The notes under the pieces were generated by a model. The model searched no databases. It saw only the letters and a program-made list of their open reading frames with translations, and was not told the DNA's origin. This document shows positions 28,402 to 36,918 of a DNA stretch of 64,000 bases, piece by piece. A program made the position numbers and the translations under genes. Within the stretch, counting starts at the first letter, position 1, and every line of letters begins with the position of its first letter. Source of the stretch: Gluconacetobacter takamatsuzukensis (GTDB lineage: Bacteria > Pseudomonadota > Alphaproteobacteria > Acetobacterales > Acetobacteraceae); the NCBI RefSeq assembly GCF_014174275.1, contig NZ_JABEQK010000014.1, forward strand, positions 1-64,000, read 5' to 3'.

Positions 28402-31233
28402 ATGGCAGGGGGGTCCACATCCCTGGAAGGCGACGGGACGCCGGTCGTGTCCATCGTGCCGTTTCCGGTGCGTCTGGCGGCGGCGCGGCATCGGGCGCGG
28501 ATCGTGCTGTGGATCGAGGCGGTCCGGCCCGTATTGCTGCCGGTGCTGGGGATGTTGGCCGCTTATGGAATTGCGGGCCTGCTGGGGGTGCCGCAGGCGT
28601 TTTCCGACCTGTTGCGTGGGGTGATCCTGGTCCTGCTGGCCGGTGTCTGCGTGGGTTGGGTCGTCTGGCGGGGGCGGCGGGTGGTGGCGCCGACGCCGGA
28701 TGAGATCGACCGGCGGATCGAGCGCGCGTCGGGACTGGCGCATCGCCCGTTGCAGACGCTGGCCGATCATCCGGCCATCGACGGCACGGAACAGGCGGGA
28801 TTGTGGGCCGCGCATCTGTGGCGCACGGGGCATGCGATCGGGCGGCTGCGCGCCGGCTGGCCGCGCCTGTGGGCGGGGGTGCATGATCCCTGGCGTCTGG
28901 GTGTCGTGTTACCGGTTGCGCTGCTGGCGGCGCTGGGCTGGGCCGGGCCGGAGGCGCCGGGACGGCTGGCGGCGGCTTTCTGGCCGGGGCTGGACGACCC
29001 TGGTGCGGTGCGGCCGCATATCCAGGCCTGGATCACGCCGCCATCCTATGCGCCCGGCGCGCCGGTGTTTCTGGATGAGCGGACGGGTCAGGCGACGGTG
29101 CCGCAGGGGGCGGTGCTGAGTGTCAGCGTGACGGATCTGCGCGGCCGGCCGAGCCTGCGCGTTGCCGCGATGGCGTCGGGGCCGGCGGTGGGGGACGACC
29201 GGTTTCGCGCGCTGGGGCCGGGGAGTTGGTCGGCGGAGGTGAAGCTGCTGGGCAGCGCGACGCTGGCCCTGCGTGGGCGTGGGCGGACCTTCAGCGACTG
29301 GACCGTGACGGTTCTGCCCGATGCGGCGCCGACGGTTGCCTGGGGCACGCGGCCGGGCAGCGCGCAGGGCGAATGGCGCACGCGGCTGCCTTATGCCGCG
29401 AAGCAGGCTTATGGCATTGCGTCGCTGCATGCCGAACTGCGGCTGGCGCAGCCGGGCAAGGGCGCGCGGGCCGGGCGGGTAGTGAGCGTGCCGATTCCGC
29501 TGGATGGCCAGCCGCGCGATGCGACCGGGGTTGCGACGCCGGACCTGTCGGCCGATCCGTGGGCCGGCGAGGAGGTCGTGGGGCGGCTGGTGGCGACCAG
29601 TACCAGCGGGCAGGAGGGGACGAGCCCGGAGGCGCGGTTCCGGCTTGGGGCGCGCAAGTTCACGAGCCCGGTAGCCAAGGCGGTGCTGGACATCAGGCGT
29701 CGGCTGGCGCTGGGGCGCGAGAGCCCTGCCGATGGCGCCGACGATCTGGCGGCGCTGGGCGAGATGCCCGACCCGTTCCAGGCCGATGCCGGCATGCTGC
29801 TGAACCTGGCCTCGGCCGCAGCATTGCTGGAAAGCAATGATGTGGCGCCGCAGGTGGCGCTGGACCAGGTGGTGGGGCGGCTGTGGTATCTGGCGCTGGA
29901 GATCGAGGATATCCGGCATGGCGGGCGCGCCGGGGCGCAGGCGGCCCTGGATGTGCGGGCGGCGCAGGATGCCGTGACCGCGCAATTGAACCGCATGCGG
30001 GCGCTGGGTGCGCAGGGCCAGACGGCGGCTGAACAGAGCGAATTGCAGCGGCGGATGGAGGCGTTGCGCCAGGCGATTTCCCGCCGGATGCAGGCGCTGG
30101 CCCAGCAGGCGCTGCAATCGCATTCCGCGATTCCCGATCTGCCCGGGATGACGCAGGACGGGGACCGCGCACTGTCGAAGATGATGCAGCAGATGCAGGA
30201 TGCGGCGAAGGAAGGCCGGTCTGCCGACGCGATGCAGATGATGCAGCGTATGGAAGATATGCTGGAGCATATGCGGACGGCCTCGCCGCAGGATATGGCG
30301 AATCTGGCCGCCCAGATGATGGCGCGCCAGCAGGCCGCCGAGCAGCAGGCGGCGCTGCGCGACCTGATTGCCCGCCAGTCCGGCTTGCTGGACCACAGCC
30401 AGGCGCGCCTGGACCGCGCGCAGCGGGCGCGTGATAAGGCGGAGACCGAACGGCGTGCGCGGCAGGAGGAAGAGGCGCCGGATACGGATGGCGACCTGGC
30501 GACGATGCCGGCCGCCGAGCTGATGCGTCGCCTCGGCCTGCGGCCGCTGCCTGGCATGCAGGACGAGCAGTCGGGCCATGGCGGCCAGCCGGGCGGACCA
30601 CCCCAGCCGCAAGAGAATGCCTCGGCCGACGGGGCGAAGGGGGCCGGCGCCGGTCAGCATGGCGAGGACGCGCCGGGTGACGAGACCGCGCGGGGGGACG
30701 ACCGGGCCGTGCAGCGTGCGCTGGGGCGGGCGCTGGACGAGCTGGGGCATGAATTCAAGGGGCTGACGGGGAAGGACGCGCCGGCAGGCTTTACCGACGC
30801 CGGGCAAGCGATCAGGAATGCGCGCACCGCGCTGGCCGGTGGCGATGACGCGACGGCGGCGGCAGCACAGCGCAAGGCCCTGGCCGATCTGCAGAAGGGC
30901 GACCAGCAGATGCGCCAGGCCATGAAGGGATCGGGCGGCGGGGGCATGACCAGCTTCCTGCCGGGCTTCTCGAACAGTTCCGGGGGCGGCAAGCCGGGCG
31001 AGGGCGACGAATCCGGGGAGAGTGCGCAGGAAGACCAGAAGGGCGATCGGGACCCGCTGGGCCGGCGGACCGGCGAGGGCAAGGAAGGCATGGATGCCGA
31101 TACCCATGTGCCCGACGCCGTGTCGCGCGAGCGGGCCCGCGAGATCGAACAGGAACTGCGGCGCCGGGATTCCGACCGGACGCGCCCGCGCGAGGAACTG
31201 GATTATCTGGATCGCCTGCTGAAACCGTTCTGA
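28402..31233 (+). CDS. TIGR02302/DUF4175 family membrane protein
   Basis: 943 residues. Two or three N-terminal membrane helices (VLLPVLGMLAAYGIAGLLGV; GVILVLLAGVCVGWVVW; LGVVLPVALLAALGW) are followed by an Ig-like periplasmic part (ITPPSYAPGAPVFLDE) and a long Gln/Met/Ala-rich coiled coil (KMMQQMQDAAKEGRSADAMQ). The Gly-rich acidic tail ends RREELDYL-type (TRPREELDYLDRLLKPF). It matches the alphaproteobacterial TIGR02302 family, usually next to lysA. Function unknown; the build suggests an envelope scaffold. Confidence 0.9.
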   Translation: MAGGSTSLEGDGTPVVSIVPFPVRLAAARHRARIVLWIEAVRPVLLPVLGMLAAYGIAGLLGVPQAFSDLLRGVILVLLAGVCVGWVVWRGRRVVAPTPDEIDRRIERASGLAHRPLQTLADHPAIDGTEQAGLWAAHLWRTGHAIGRLRAGWPRLWAGVHDPWRLGVVLPVALLAALGWAGPEAPGRLAAAFWPGLDDPGAVRPHIQAWITPPSYAPGAPVFLDERTGQATVPQGAVLSVSVTDLRGRPSLRVAAMASGPAVGDDRFRALGPGSWSAEVKLLGSATLALRGRGRTFSDWTVTVLPDAAPTVAWGTRPGSAQGEWRTRLPYAAKQAYGIASLHAELRLAQPGKGARAGRVVSVPIPLDGQPRDATGVATPDLSADPWAGEEVVGRLVATSTSGQEGTSPEARFRLGARKFTSPVAKAVLDIRRRLALGRESPADGADDLAALGEMPDPFQADAGMLLNLASAAALLESNDVAPQVALDQVVGRLWYLALEIEDIRHGGRAGAQAALDVRAAQDAVTAQLNRMRALGAQGQTAAEQSELQRRMEALRQAISRRMQALAQQALQSHSAIPDLPGMTQDGDRALSKMMQQMQDAAKEGRSADAMQMMQRMEDMLEHMRTASPQDMANLAAQMMARQQAAEQQAALRDLIARQSGLLDHSQARLDRAQRARDKAETERRARQEEEAPDTDGDLATMPAAELMRRLGLRPLPGMQDEQSGHGGQPGGPPQPQENASADGAKGAGAGQHGEDAPGDETARGDDRAVQRALGRALDELGHEFKGLTGKDAPAGFTDAGQAIRNARTALAGGDDATAAAAQRKALADLQKGDQQMRQAMKGSGGGGMTSFLPGFSNSSGGGKPGEGDESGESAQEDQKGDRDPLGRRTGEGKEGMDADTHVPDAVSRERAREIEQELRRRDSDRTRPREELDYLDRLLKPF

Positions 31234-31314
31234 AAGCTCACGCCGGAGATCGACGCGGAGCGGGCGAAAGGCCGCGAACGCGAGATCGCGTTACTGCTGC
31301 GTGCGGAAACGATC

Positions 31315-31446
31315 AGTTTGAGGCCGGAAACGTGGGCTGGTGAGCGAGAGTGCCGCGCAGCGGCACGGCCGGCGTGTGTCTGCGAGCACCGGAGCGCAGA
31401 GGACGCGCGCCGGATCGCCACCAGCGCGCGTTTCCGGCCTCAAACT
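31315..31446. repeat. Structured intergenic repeat, copy 1 (terminator-like)
   Basis: An 18-bp perfect inverted repeat (AGTTTGAGGCCGGAAACG at 31315-31332 and its complement at 31429-31446) encloses 96 nt with further nested pairing: GCTGGTG with CACCAGC and TGCCGC with GCGGCA. The core (about 31352-31418) recurs at 42650-42751 with high identity. It lies between the convergent TIGR02302 and lptM genes; one arm touches the lptM stop codon. It probably acts as a bidirectional terminator or REP-like element. Confidence 0.75.
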
Positions 31447-31598
31447 CAGTCGGGCATGGGGTAGGTTCGGGGATACGTCATATGCGAGGTGGGGCCGGGG
31501 GCTGAGGGCGAGCCCTTCTTGCCGCAGGCGGCCAGGCCGGTCAGCAGAAGGGCCAGGCCCAGCAAGGTGGCGAGGGGGCGCATCAGGCGCCCGATCAT
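31446..31598 (-). CDS. lptM: Small lipoprotein LptM (YifL-like)
   Basis: 50 residues. [19 protein letters not shown] is a signal peptide with lipobox GLAAC (Cys25), followed by [11 protein letters not shown]. This is the CGxKGxxxxP pattern of YifL/LptM, which assists LptD maturation in enterobacteria. The ATG overlaps the argH stop (ATGA), so it is translationally coupled to argH, as in many alphaproteobacteria. Confidence 0.8.
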   Translation of the reverse strand: MIGRLMRPLATLLGLALLLTGLAACGKKGSPSAPGPTSHMTYPRTYPMPD

Positions 31599-33040
31599 GG
31601 CGTGTTGCCCGACGGCGTGTCGCCCAGCGCGGCCAGCCAGCGTTCGGCCTGGGCGCGGACATTGTCCGGTGCGGTGCCCCCCTCGCTGGTGCGTGAGGCG
31701 AGCGAGGCCTCGACGGTGAGGACCGAGAAGATGTCTTGCGTGATGCCCGGTTCCTCGGCCTGCATGTCGGCCAGGGAGAGGTCGGAGAGGTCGACGCCGC
31801 GGCTTTCGGCCAGCGCGACCAGGCGGCCGGTGACGTGGTGGGCGGTGCGGAAGGGGAGCTTGAGCACTCGCACCAGCCAGTCGGCGAGGTCGGTCGCGGT
31901 GGAGAAGCCGGAGCCGGCATAGGCGCGCATGCGCTCGGTGTTCGGGCTGAGGTCGCGGATCATGCCGTCGCAGGCCGCCAATGACAGGGCGGCGGCGTCG
32001 GTGGCGGCGAAGACGGGTTCCTTGTCTTCCTGCATGTCCTTGGCGTAGGCCAGCGGCAGGCCCTTCATGACCGTCAGCAGGCCGACCAGGGCGCCGCTGA
32101 CGCGGCCGATCTTGGCGCGCACCAGTTCCGCCGCGTCGGGGTTGCGCTTCTGCGGCATGATCGACGAGCCGGTGGTGAAGGCGTCGGACAGGCGGATGAA
32201 GGCGAAGGGCGCCGAGCACCAGATCACGATTTCCTCGGACAGGCGCGACAGGTGCATGGCCATGATCGACAGGGCCGACAGATATTCCAGCGCGAAATCG
32301 CGGTCGGACACGGCATCGAGCGAATTGGCGGTCGGGCGGTCGAAGCCCAGTGCCTGCGCAGTCATCCGCCGGTCGATGGGGAAGGAGGTGCCGGCCAGGG
32401 CGGCCGAGCCCAGCGGGCATTCGTTCAGGCGGCGGCGGGTATCGGCCAGGCGGCCGCGATCGCGGGCCAGCATTTCCACATAGGCCATCAGGTGATGGCC
32501 GAAGGTGACGGGCTGGGCGGTTTGCAAGTGGGTGAAGCCCGGCATGGGGTCGGCCGCGTGTTCGTGCGCGCGGCGGGAGAGGGCGCGCATCAGGGAGGCG
32601 ACCTGCCCGTCCAGCCCGTCGATGGCGTCGCGGACCCAGAGGCGGAAATCGGTGGCGACCTGGTCGTTGCGCGAGCGGGCGGTGTGCAGGCGCTTGCCGG
32701 CCTCGCCGATCCGTTCGGACAGGCGGGCCTCGATATTCATGTGGATATCTTCCAGCCGGGGGCTGAAATCGAAATGGCCGGCGGCGATTTCCTGCCCGAT
32801 GCCGGTCAGGCCGCGACGGATCTCGGCTTCATCCTCGGCGCTGATGATGCCGGTTTTGGCCAGCATCGCGGCGTGGGCCAGCGAGCCCGCGATATCCTGC
32901 CGCCACAGGGCCTTGTCGAAGCCGATCGAGGCGTTGATGTCCTGCATGATGGCCGAGGGGCCACCCGCGAACCGACCGCCCCACTGGACATTCGCCCGTG
33001 CGGAGTCATTGTCGGTCGCATGTTCTTCGTTCACAGACAT
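31595..33040 (-). CDS. argH: Argininosuccinate lyase
   Basis: 481 residues. Last step of arginine synthesis: argininosuccinate to arginine plus fumarate. Motifs: [15 protein letters not shown] at the N-terminus, [40 protein letters not shown] and the fumarase-superfamily signature [12 protein letters not shown]. The first 18 residues are Asn/Asp-rich and variable. Its start codon is 3 nt from the start of the divergent tlpA-like gene, so their promoters must overlap each other's coding region, or one start is further in. Confidence 0.95.
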   Translation of the reverse strand: MSVNEEHATDNDSARANVQWGGRFAGGPSAIMQDINASIGFDKALWRQDIAGSLAHAAMLAKTGIISAEDEAEIRRGLTGIGQEIAAGHFDFSPRLEDIHMNIEARLSERIGEAGKRLHTARSRNDQVATDFRLWVRDAIDGLDGQVASLMRALSRRAHEHAADPMPGFTHLQTAQPVTFGHHLMAYVEMLARDRGRLADTRRRLNECPLGSAALAGTSFPIDRRMTAQALGFDRPTANSLDAVSDRDFALEYLSALSIMAMHLSRLSEEIVIWCSAPFAFIRLSDAFTTGSSIMPQKRNPDAAELVRAKIGRVSGALVGLLTVMKGLPLAYAKDMQEDKEPVFAATDAAALSLAACDGMIRDLSPNTERMRAYAGSGFSTATDLADWLVRVLKLPFRTAHHVTGRLVALAESRGVDLSDLSLADMQAEEPGITQDIFSVLTVEASLASRTSEGGTAPDNVRAQAERWLAALGDTPSGNTP

Positions 33041-33043
33041 GCC

Positions 33044-33640
33044 ATGCCCCAGATCCAGATCCTGTCGAAAACCGTCGGTCGCCGCGCCTTGCTCGCGGAT
33101 GGCGGCACCCTACTGGCCGCTTGGCTCGGGTGCAATTCCATCCTTGCGCCGCCGGCGCGGGCCGAAGAGCCGGTGGCGGTGGACCTGCCGACGCACCGCA
33201 CCGCCGCGCCGCGCGCGCTGCCGGACCTGAGCTTTCTGGATGAAGCGGGGGCCACGCGGCATCTGGCCGACTGGCATGGGCGGATCGTGGTCCTGAACCT
33301 GTGGGCCACCTGGTGCCAGCCCTGCGTGGCGGAGATGCCGGCGCTGGCCGCGCTGGCGCGGCAGGTGGCGCCCGGGGGGGATATCGCGGTCCTGCCGGTC
33401 TCGATCGATCATGGGGGGGCAGAGCTGGTGCGGCGATTCTATCTCACCCATTCCATCGCCGACCTGCCGGTGCTGAGCGACCCGCATATGCAGATTCCGA
33501 CCGCGTTGCGCGAGGAGGGGGTGCCGGTGACGCTGGTGATCGACCGCGCGGGGCGCGAGGTGCTGCGGATTGTCGGCCCGGTGCGCTGGGACCCGGCATC
33601 GGCGCCGGAGCGGCTGCGCGGGCTGGCGGCCGGCGGGTGA
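33044..33640 (+). CDS. TlpA-like periplasmic thioredoxin (thiol-disulfide oxidoreductase)
   Basis: 198 residues from ATG 33044 (ATG 33020 is in frame but overlaps argH). An N-terminal signal ([18 protein letters not shown], with an Arg pair) ends near PPARAEE. The redox motif is WATWCQPC in [18 protein letters not shown], followed by the cis-Pro region [17 protein letters not shown]. It probably reduces or oxidises periplasmic thiols, for example in cytochrome c maturation. A TlpA-argH divergence is common in alphaproteobacteria. Confidence 0.9.
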   Translation: MPQIQILSKTVGRRALLADGGTLLAAWLGCNSILAPPARAEEPVAVDLPTHRTAAPRALPDLSFLDEAGATRHLADWHGRIVVLNLWATWCQPCVAEMPALAALARQVAPGGDIAVLPVSIDHGGAELVRRFYLTHSIADLPVLSDPHMQIPTALREEGVPVTLVIDRAGREVLRIVGPVRWDPASAPERLRGLAAGG

Positions 33641-33712
33641 GGTGCCGCGCCTTTCGTGATGGCGGGGGGCGGGGTAGAACCGGACGGAGCGGGTGATCGG
33701 ATGAGGGGCGAG

Positions 33713-34492
33713 ATGATGGAACAGGACGGGCCGCTGCTGGGTGCGGACGATCCGCAGCCGGTGCTGGTGCATGGCCGGACGGGCCCGTCGCCCTTTGTCC
33801 TGGTTAGCGACCATGCGGGGCGCGCGGTGCCCGGCCGGCTGGGGGATCTGGGCGTGCCGGCGCCGGATTGGGAGCGGCATATCGCCTGGGATATCGGCAT
33901 GGCCGGCATGGGACGCCTGCTGGCCGAGCGGCTGGAGACGATTCTGATCGAGCAGGTCTATTCGCGCCTGGTGATCGACTGCAATCGGGCGCCGGGGCAT
34001 CCGACCTCGATCGTGCGGGTCAGCGACGGGACGTTGGTGCCCGGCAATGCGGAATTGGACGCAGCGGCGGAGCGGGAGCGGGTGGAGCGGATCTTCCGGC
34101 CCTATCACGACCGGATCAGCGGGGAACTGGACGCGCGGCAGGCGCGGGAACAGCCGACGGTGCTGGTGTCGCTGCACAGTTTTACACCCGAGATGGATGG
34201 GCTTGCCCGCCCTTGGCATGCGGGCATCCTGCATAATCATGACCCGCGTTTCGGGCTGATCCTGAAGGATCTGCTGGACCGGGAGCCCGGGCTGCTGGTC
34301 GGCGACAACGAGCCCTATGCGCTGACGGATACCAGCGACCACACGGTGCCGTTCCATGGCGAGGCGCGGGGCCTGCCGCATGTGGAACTGGAGGTCCGGC
34401 AGGATCTGGTGGCCGATGCGGCGGGACAGCGCGAATGGGCGGACCGGCTGGCGCGGCTGCTGCCGCTGGCCTGGGCGCGATACACGGCGTGA
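33713..34492 (+). CDS. N-formylglutamate amidohydrolase family protein (second copy)
   Basis: About 259 residues; ATG 33713 or 33716 follows AGGGG. FGase-fold motifs: SPFVLVSDHAGRAVPGRL, HIAWDIGMAGMGRLLAER, RLVIDCNRAP, TVLVSLHSFTPEMDG and HVELEVRQDL. It is shorter and only distantly similar to the protein at 19533-20447. It precedes aroE by 7 nt, in an operon-like row with coaE and dnaQ. Substrate unknown; the family includes hydrolases of N-formyl- and N-acyl-glutamate-like compounds. Confidence 0.85.
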   Translation: MMEQDGPLLGADDPQPVLVHGRTGPSPFVLVSDHAGRAVPGRLGDLGVPAPDWERHIAWDIGMAGMGRLLAERLETILIEQVYSRLVIDCNRAPGHPTSIVRVSDGTLVPGNAELDAAAERERVERIFRPYHDRISGELDARQAREQPTVLVSLHSFTPEMDGLARPWHAGILHNHDPRFGLILKDLLDREPGLLVGDNEPYALTDTSDHTVPFHGEARGLPHVELEVRQDLVADAAGQREWADRLARLLPLAWARYTA

Positions 34493-34499
34493 GTGCGGC

Positions 34500-35411
34500 A
34501 TGAATCATAATGTGACGGATGCTTTGTCCTCGGTGCGGGTCGAACCCGGCCGGCTGACGATTCGCGGGACGACGGCGCTGGCTGGTGTGATCGGCTGGCC
34601 GGTGGCGCATTCGCGCTCGCCGTTGCTGCATAATTTCTGGCTGGCCAAATATGGGATCGACGGCGCCTATGTGCCGCTGCCGGTGCGGCCGGGAGCCTTC
34701 GACGTGGCGGTGCATGGCCTGCGTGCCGCCGGATTTCGGGGCGCGAACGTGACCATTCCGCACAAGGAGGCGGCGTTTGCGATTGCCGGCCGGCTGCATC
34801 GCTCGGCCGTGCGGTCCGGTTCGGTCAATACGCTGGTCTTTGCCGAGGATGGGACGATCGAGGCCCATTCGACCGATGGCGACGGGTTTGTCGCCAGCCT
34901 GGAGGCGAAGGGCGTGGATGTCGGGCGCGGGCCGGTGCTGCTGCTGGGGGCGGGGGGTGCCGCGCGGGCGGTGGCCGCCAGCCTGCTGGATCGGGGGGTA
35001 GCGGTTTCGGTCGCCAACCGCACGACCGCGCGGGCGGTGGCGCTGGCCGAGGCGCTGTCGGCGGAGGGGCCAGCGCCGGTTTCGGTGATCGACTGGGCGG
35101 ATTGGGAGGACCATCTGCCGGGCCATGCGCTGCTGGTGAACACGACGTCGCTGGGCATGCATGGCGGGCCGGGCGATGGGTTTGCGCCCGACCTGACGCG
35201 TGCGCCCGACGACATGGTGGTGTCGGATATCGTCTATGTGCCGCGCATGACGCCGCTGCTGACCGCCGCCGTGGCGCGGGGGCTGCGGATTGTGGATGGG
35301 ACCGGCATGTTGCTGCATCAGGCGCGGCTGGGCTTCAAATGCTGGTTCGGCGTCGATCCGGAAGTCGATGCCGATATCCAGGCGCTGTTCGACGCCGACC
35401 TCGCACGGTGA
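34500..35411 (+). CDS. aroE: Shikimate dehydrogenase
   Basis: 303 residues. NADP-dependent reduction of 3-dehydroshikimate. The shikimate site is complete: VAHSRSPLLHN (two Ser), VTIPHKEAA (catalytic Lys), GSVNTL (Asn), THSTDGDGF-type Asp in HSTDGDGFVASL, and MLLHQARLGFKCWFG at the end. The dinucleotide loop is LLLGAGGAARAV. The start ATG 34500 lies just after the preceding stop. A divergent paralogue is at 52932. Confidence 0.95.
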   Translation: MNHNVTDALSSVRVEPGRLTIRGTTALAGVIGWPVAHSRSPLLHNFWLAKYGIDGAYVPLPVRPGAFDVAVHGLRAAGFRGANVTIPHKEAAFAIAGRLHRSAVRSGSVNTLVFAEDGTIEAHSTDGDGFVASLEAKGVDVGRGPVLLLGAGGAARAVAASLLDRGVAVSVANRTTARAVALAEALSAEGPAPVSVIDWADWEDHLPGHALLVNTTSLGMHGGPGDGFAPDLTRAPDDMVVSDIVYVPRMTPLLTAAVARGLRIVDGTGMLLHQARLGFKCWFGVDPEVDADIQALFDADLAR

Positions 35412-35413
35412 CG

Positions 35414-36040
35414 ATGAGGATCCTGGGCCTGACCGGTGGGATCGGGATGGGCAAGTCGACAGTGGCGCGAATGCTGCGGCGGGCGGGCTTTCCGGTGTTC
35501 GATGCCGATGCGGCGGTGCATGCGCTCCAGGCGCCCGGCGGCAGGGCGCTGCCGGCGATCGGGCGACTGGTGCCGGGAGCGGTGCAGGGTGGGGTGCTGG
35601 ATCGCGCGGTGCTGCGTCGCGCGGCCGTTGCCGACCGGGCGGTGATGAAGGGGCTGGAGCGCATCATCCACCCCATGGTGCGCCAGGAGCGCGACCGTTT
35701 TCTGGCGCGGGCGCGGCGGGCGGGGCATTCATGGGCCGTGCTGGATGTGCCGCTGCTGTTCGAGACGGGGGGCGACCGCTTGTGCGACCGGGTTGCCGTG
35801 GTGTCGGCGCCGCCGGAGGTGCAGGCCTATCGGGTGGCGCGGCGGCGGGGCATGGCGCCGGGGGAAGTGGCGGCGGTGATCGCGCGCCAGATGCCCGATC
35901 GCGAGAAGCGGCGCCGGGCGGACGATGTGATCTGCACCGGCCTGTCGCGGAATGATACCGTTCGCCGGGTGCGGCGGCTGGTCGCGCGGATGCGTGCGGA
36001 AGCTGGATCGCGGATCCGCGCGGAAGAGGGAAGACCATGA
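35414..36040 (+). CDS. coaE: Dephospho-CoA kinase
   Basis: 208 residues. Last step of CoA synthesis. P-loop GLTGGIGMGKST (residues 5-16), FDADAAVHAL, ERIIHPMVRQERDRF and VLDVPLLFETGGD are diagnostic. ATG 35414 is 2 nt past the aroE stop (GTG 35408 overlaps it). The 3' end overlaps dnaQ by 4 nt. aroE-coaE-dnaQ is a common alphaproteobacterial operon. Confidence 0.95.
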   Translation: MRILGLTGGIGMGKSTVARMLRRAGFPVFDADAAVHALQAPGGRALPAIGRLVPGAVQGGVLDRAVLRRAAVADRAVMKGLERIIHPMVRQERDRFLARARRAGHSWAVLDVPLLFETGGDRLCDRVAVVSAPPEVQAYRVARRRGMAPGEVAAVIARQMPDREKRRRADDVICTGLSRNDTVRRVRRLVARMRAEAGSRIRAEEGRP

Positions 36041-36717
36041 AGCGATCGATCCTGTTCGATACCGAGACGACTGGGCTGGACCCCAGGAAAGGGGACCGGG
36101 TGATCGAGATCGCCGCCCTGGAACTGATCGACGATCTGCCGACCGGAGAGCATTTTCGGGTGCTGATCCATCCGGAGCGGGACATCCCGGAGGAGGCGAC
36201 GAAGGTCCACGGCTTTACGCTGGCGGACCTGGAGGGCAAGCCCCGGTTTCATGAAATCGCCGACGCATTCCTGGCCTTTATCGGGCCGGATGAGATGATC
36301 GCCCATAATGCGCGCTTCGATTTCGGCTTTCTGAACGCGGAGCTGGAGCGTGCCGGCCGGCCGGTGCTGTCGCTGGACCGGATGGTCGATACGCTGGATA
36401 TCGCCCGCGAACGCTATCCCGGCCTGCCCAACAGCCTGGATGCGCTGTGCCGGCGCTTTTCCATCGATCTGTCGGCCCGCACCACCCACAACGCGCTGCT
36501 GGATTGTCGCCTGCTGGCCGAGGTCTATCTGGAGCTGATGGGCGGGCGCCAGCGCGGGCTGGGCCTGATGATCGAGGATGGTGGCGGCGGCCCGACGGCG
36601 CACAGCTACGAGCGCGTGACGGGTCGCATTGCCCGGCCGATCGTGCCGTCGGCCGAGGAACTGGCGGCGCACGGCAAGTTTCTGGAGAAGGTGAAGGAGC
36701 CGATCTGGCTGTCATAG
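36037..36717 (+). CDS. dnaQ: DNA polymerase III epsilon subunit (3'-5' proofreading exonuclease)
   Basis: 226 residues. DnaQ-type DEDDh exonuclease motifs: LFDTETTGLD (Asp8, Glu10), AHNARFDFGFLN and THNALLDCRLL with the catalytic His and Asp. The C-terminal tail after about 175 would bind the alpha subunit. Overlaps coaE (ATGA). Confidence 0.95.
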   Translation: MKRSILFDTETTGLDPRKGDRVIEIAALELIDDLPTGEHFRVLIHPERDIPEEATKVHGFTLADLEGKPRFHEIADAFLAFIGPDEMIAHNARFDFGFLNAELERAGRPVLSLDRMVDTLDIARERYPGLPNSLDALCRRFSIDLSARTTHNALLDCRLLAEVYLELMGGRQRGLGLMIEDGGGGPTAHSYERVTGRIARPIVPSAEELAAHGKFLEKVKEPIWLS

Positions 36718-36918
36718 GGCCGGACCGGATCTGAGGGGCGGCGCACGCCGGGGCGGGAAACGCGGGCCGGATCGCCGCCTGTGGCGCCTCGCCGGACGGG
36801 CTCTTCCCGGCGGCGGGTGGCTGGTACGCATCCTGCGGGTTGGTTTTTGCGTTGACGATACCCTATCCTCGCGGGGCAGGCGTCGTGCGCTCCGGGCCAA
36901 CAGATCGGGAAGAGATCA

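Noticed and set aside
28909-31107. 732-residue minus-strand frame opposite the TIGR02302 gene
   Set aside because: Shadow of a low-complexity coiled coil; no motif or ribosome-binding site.
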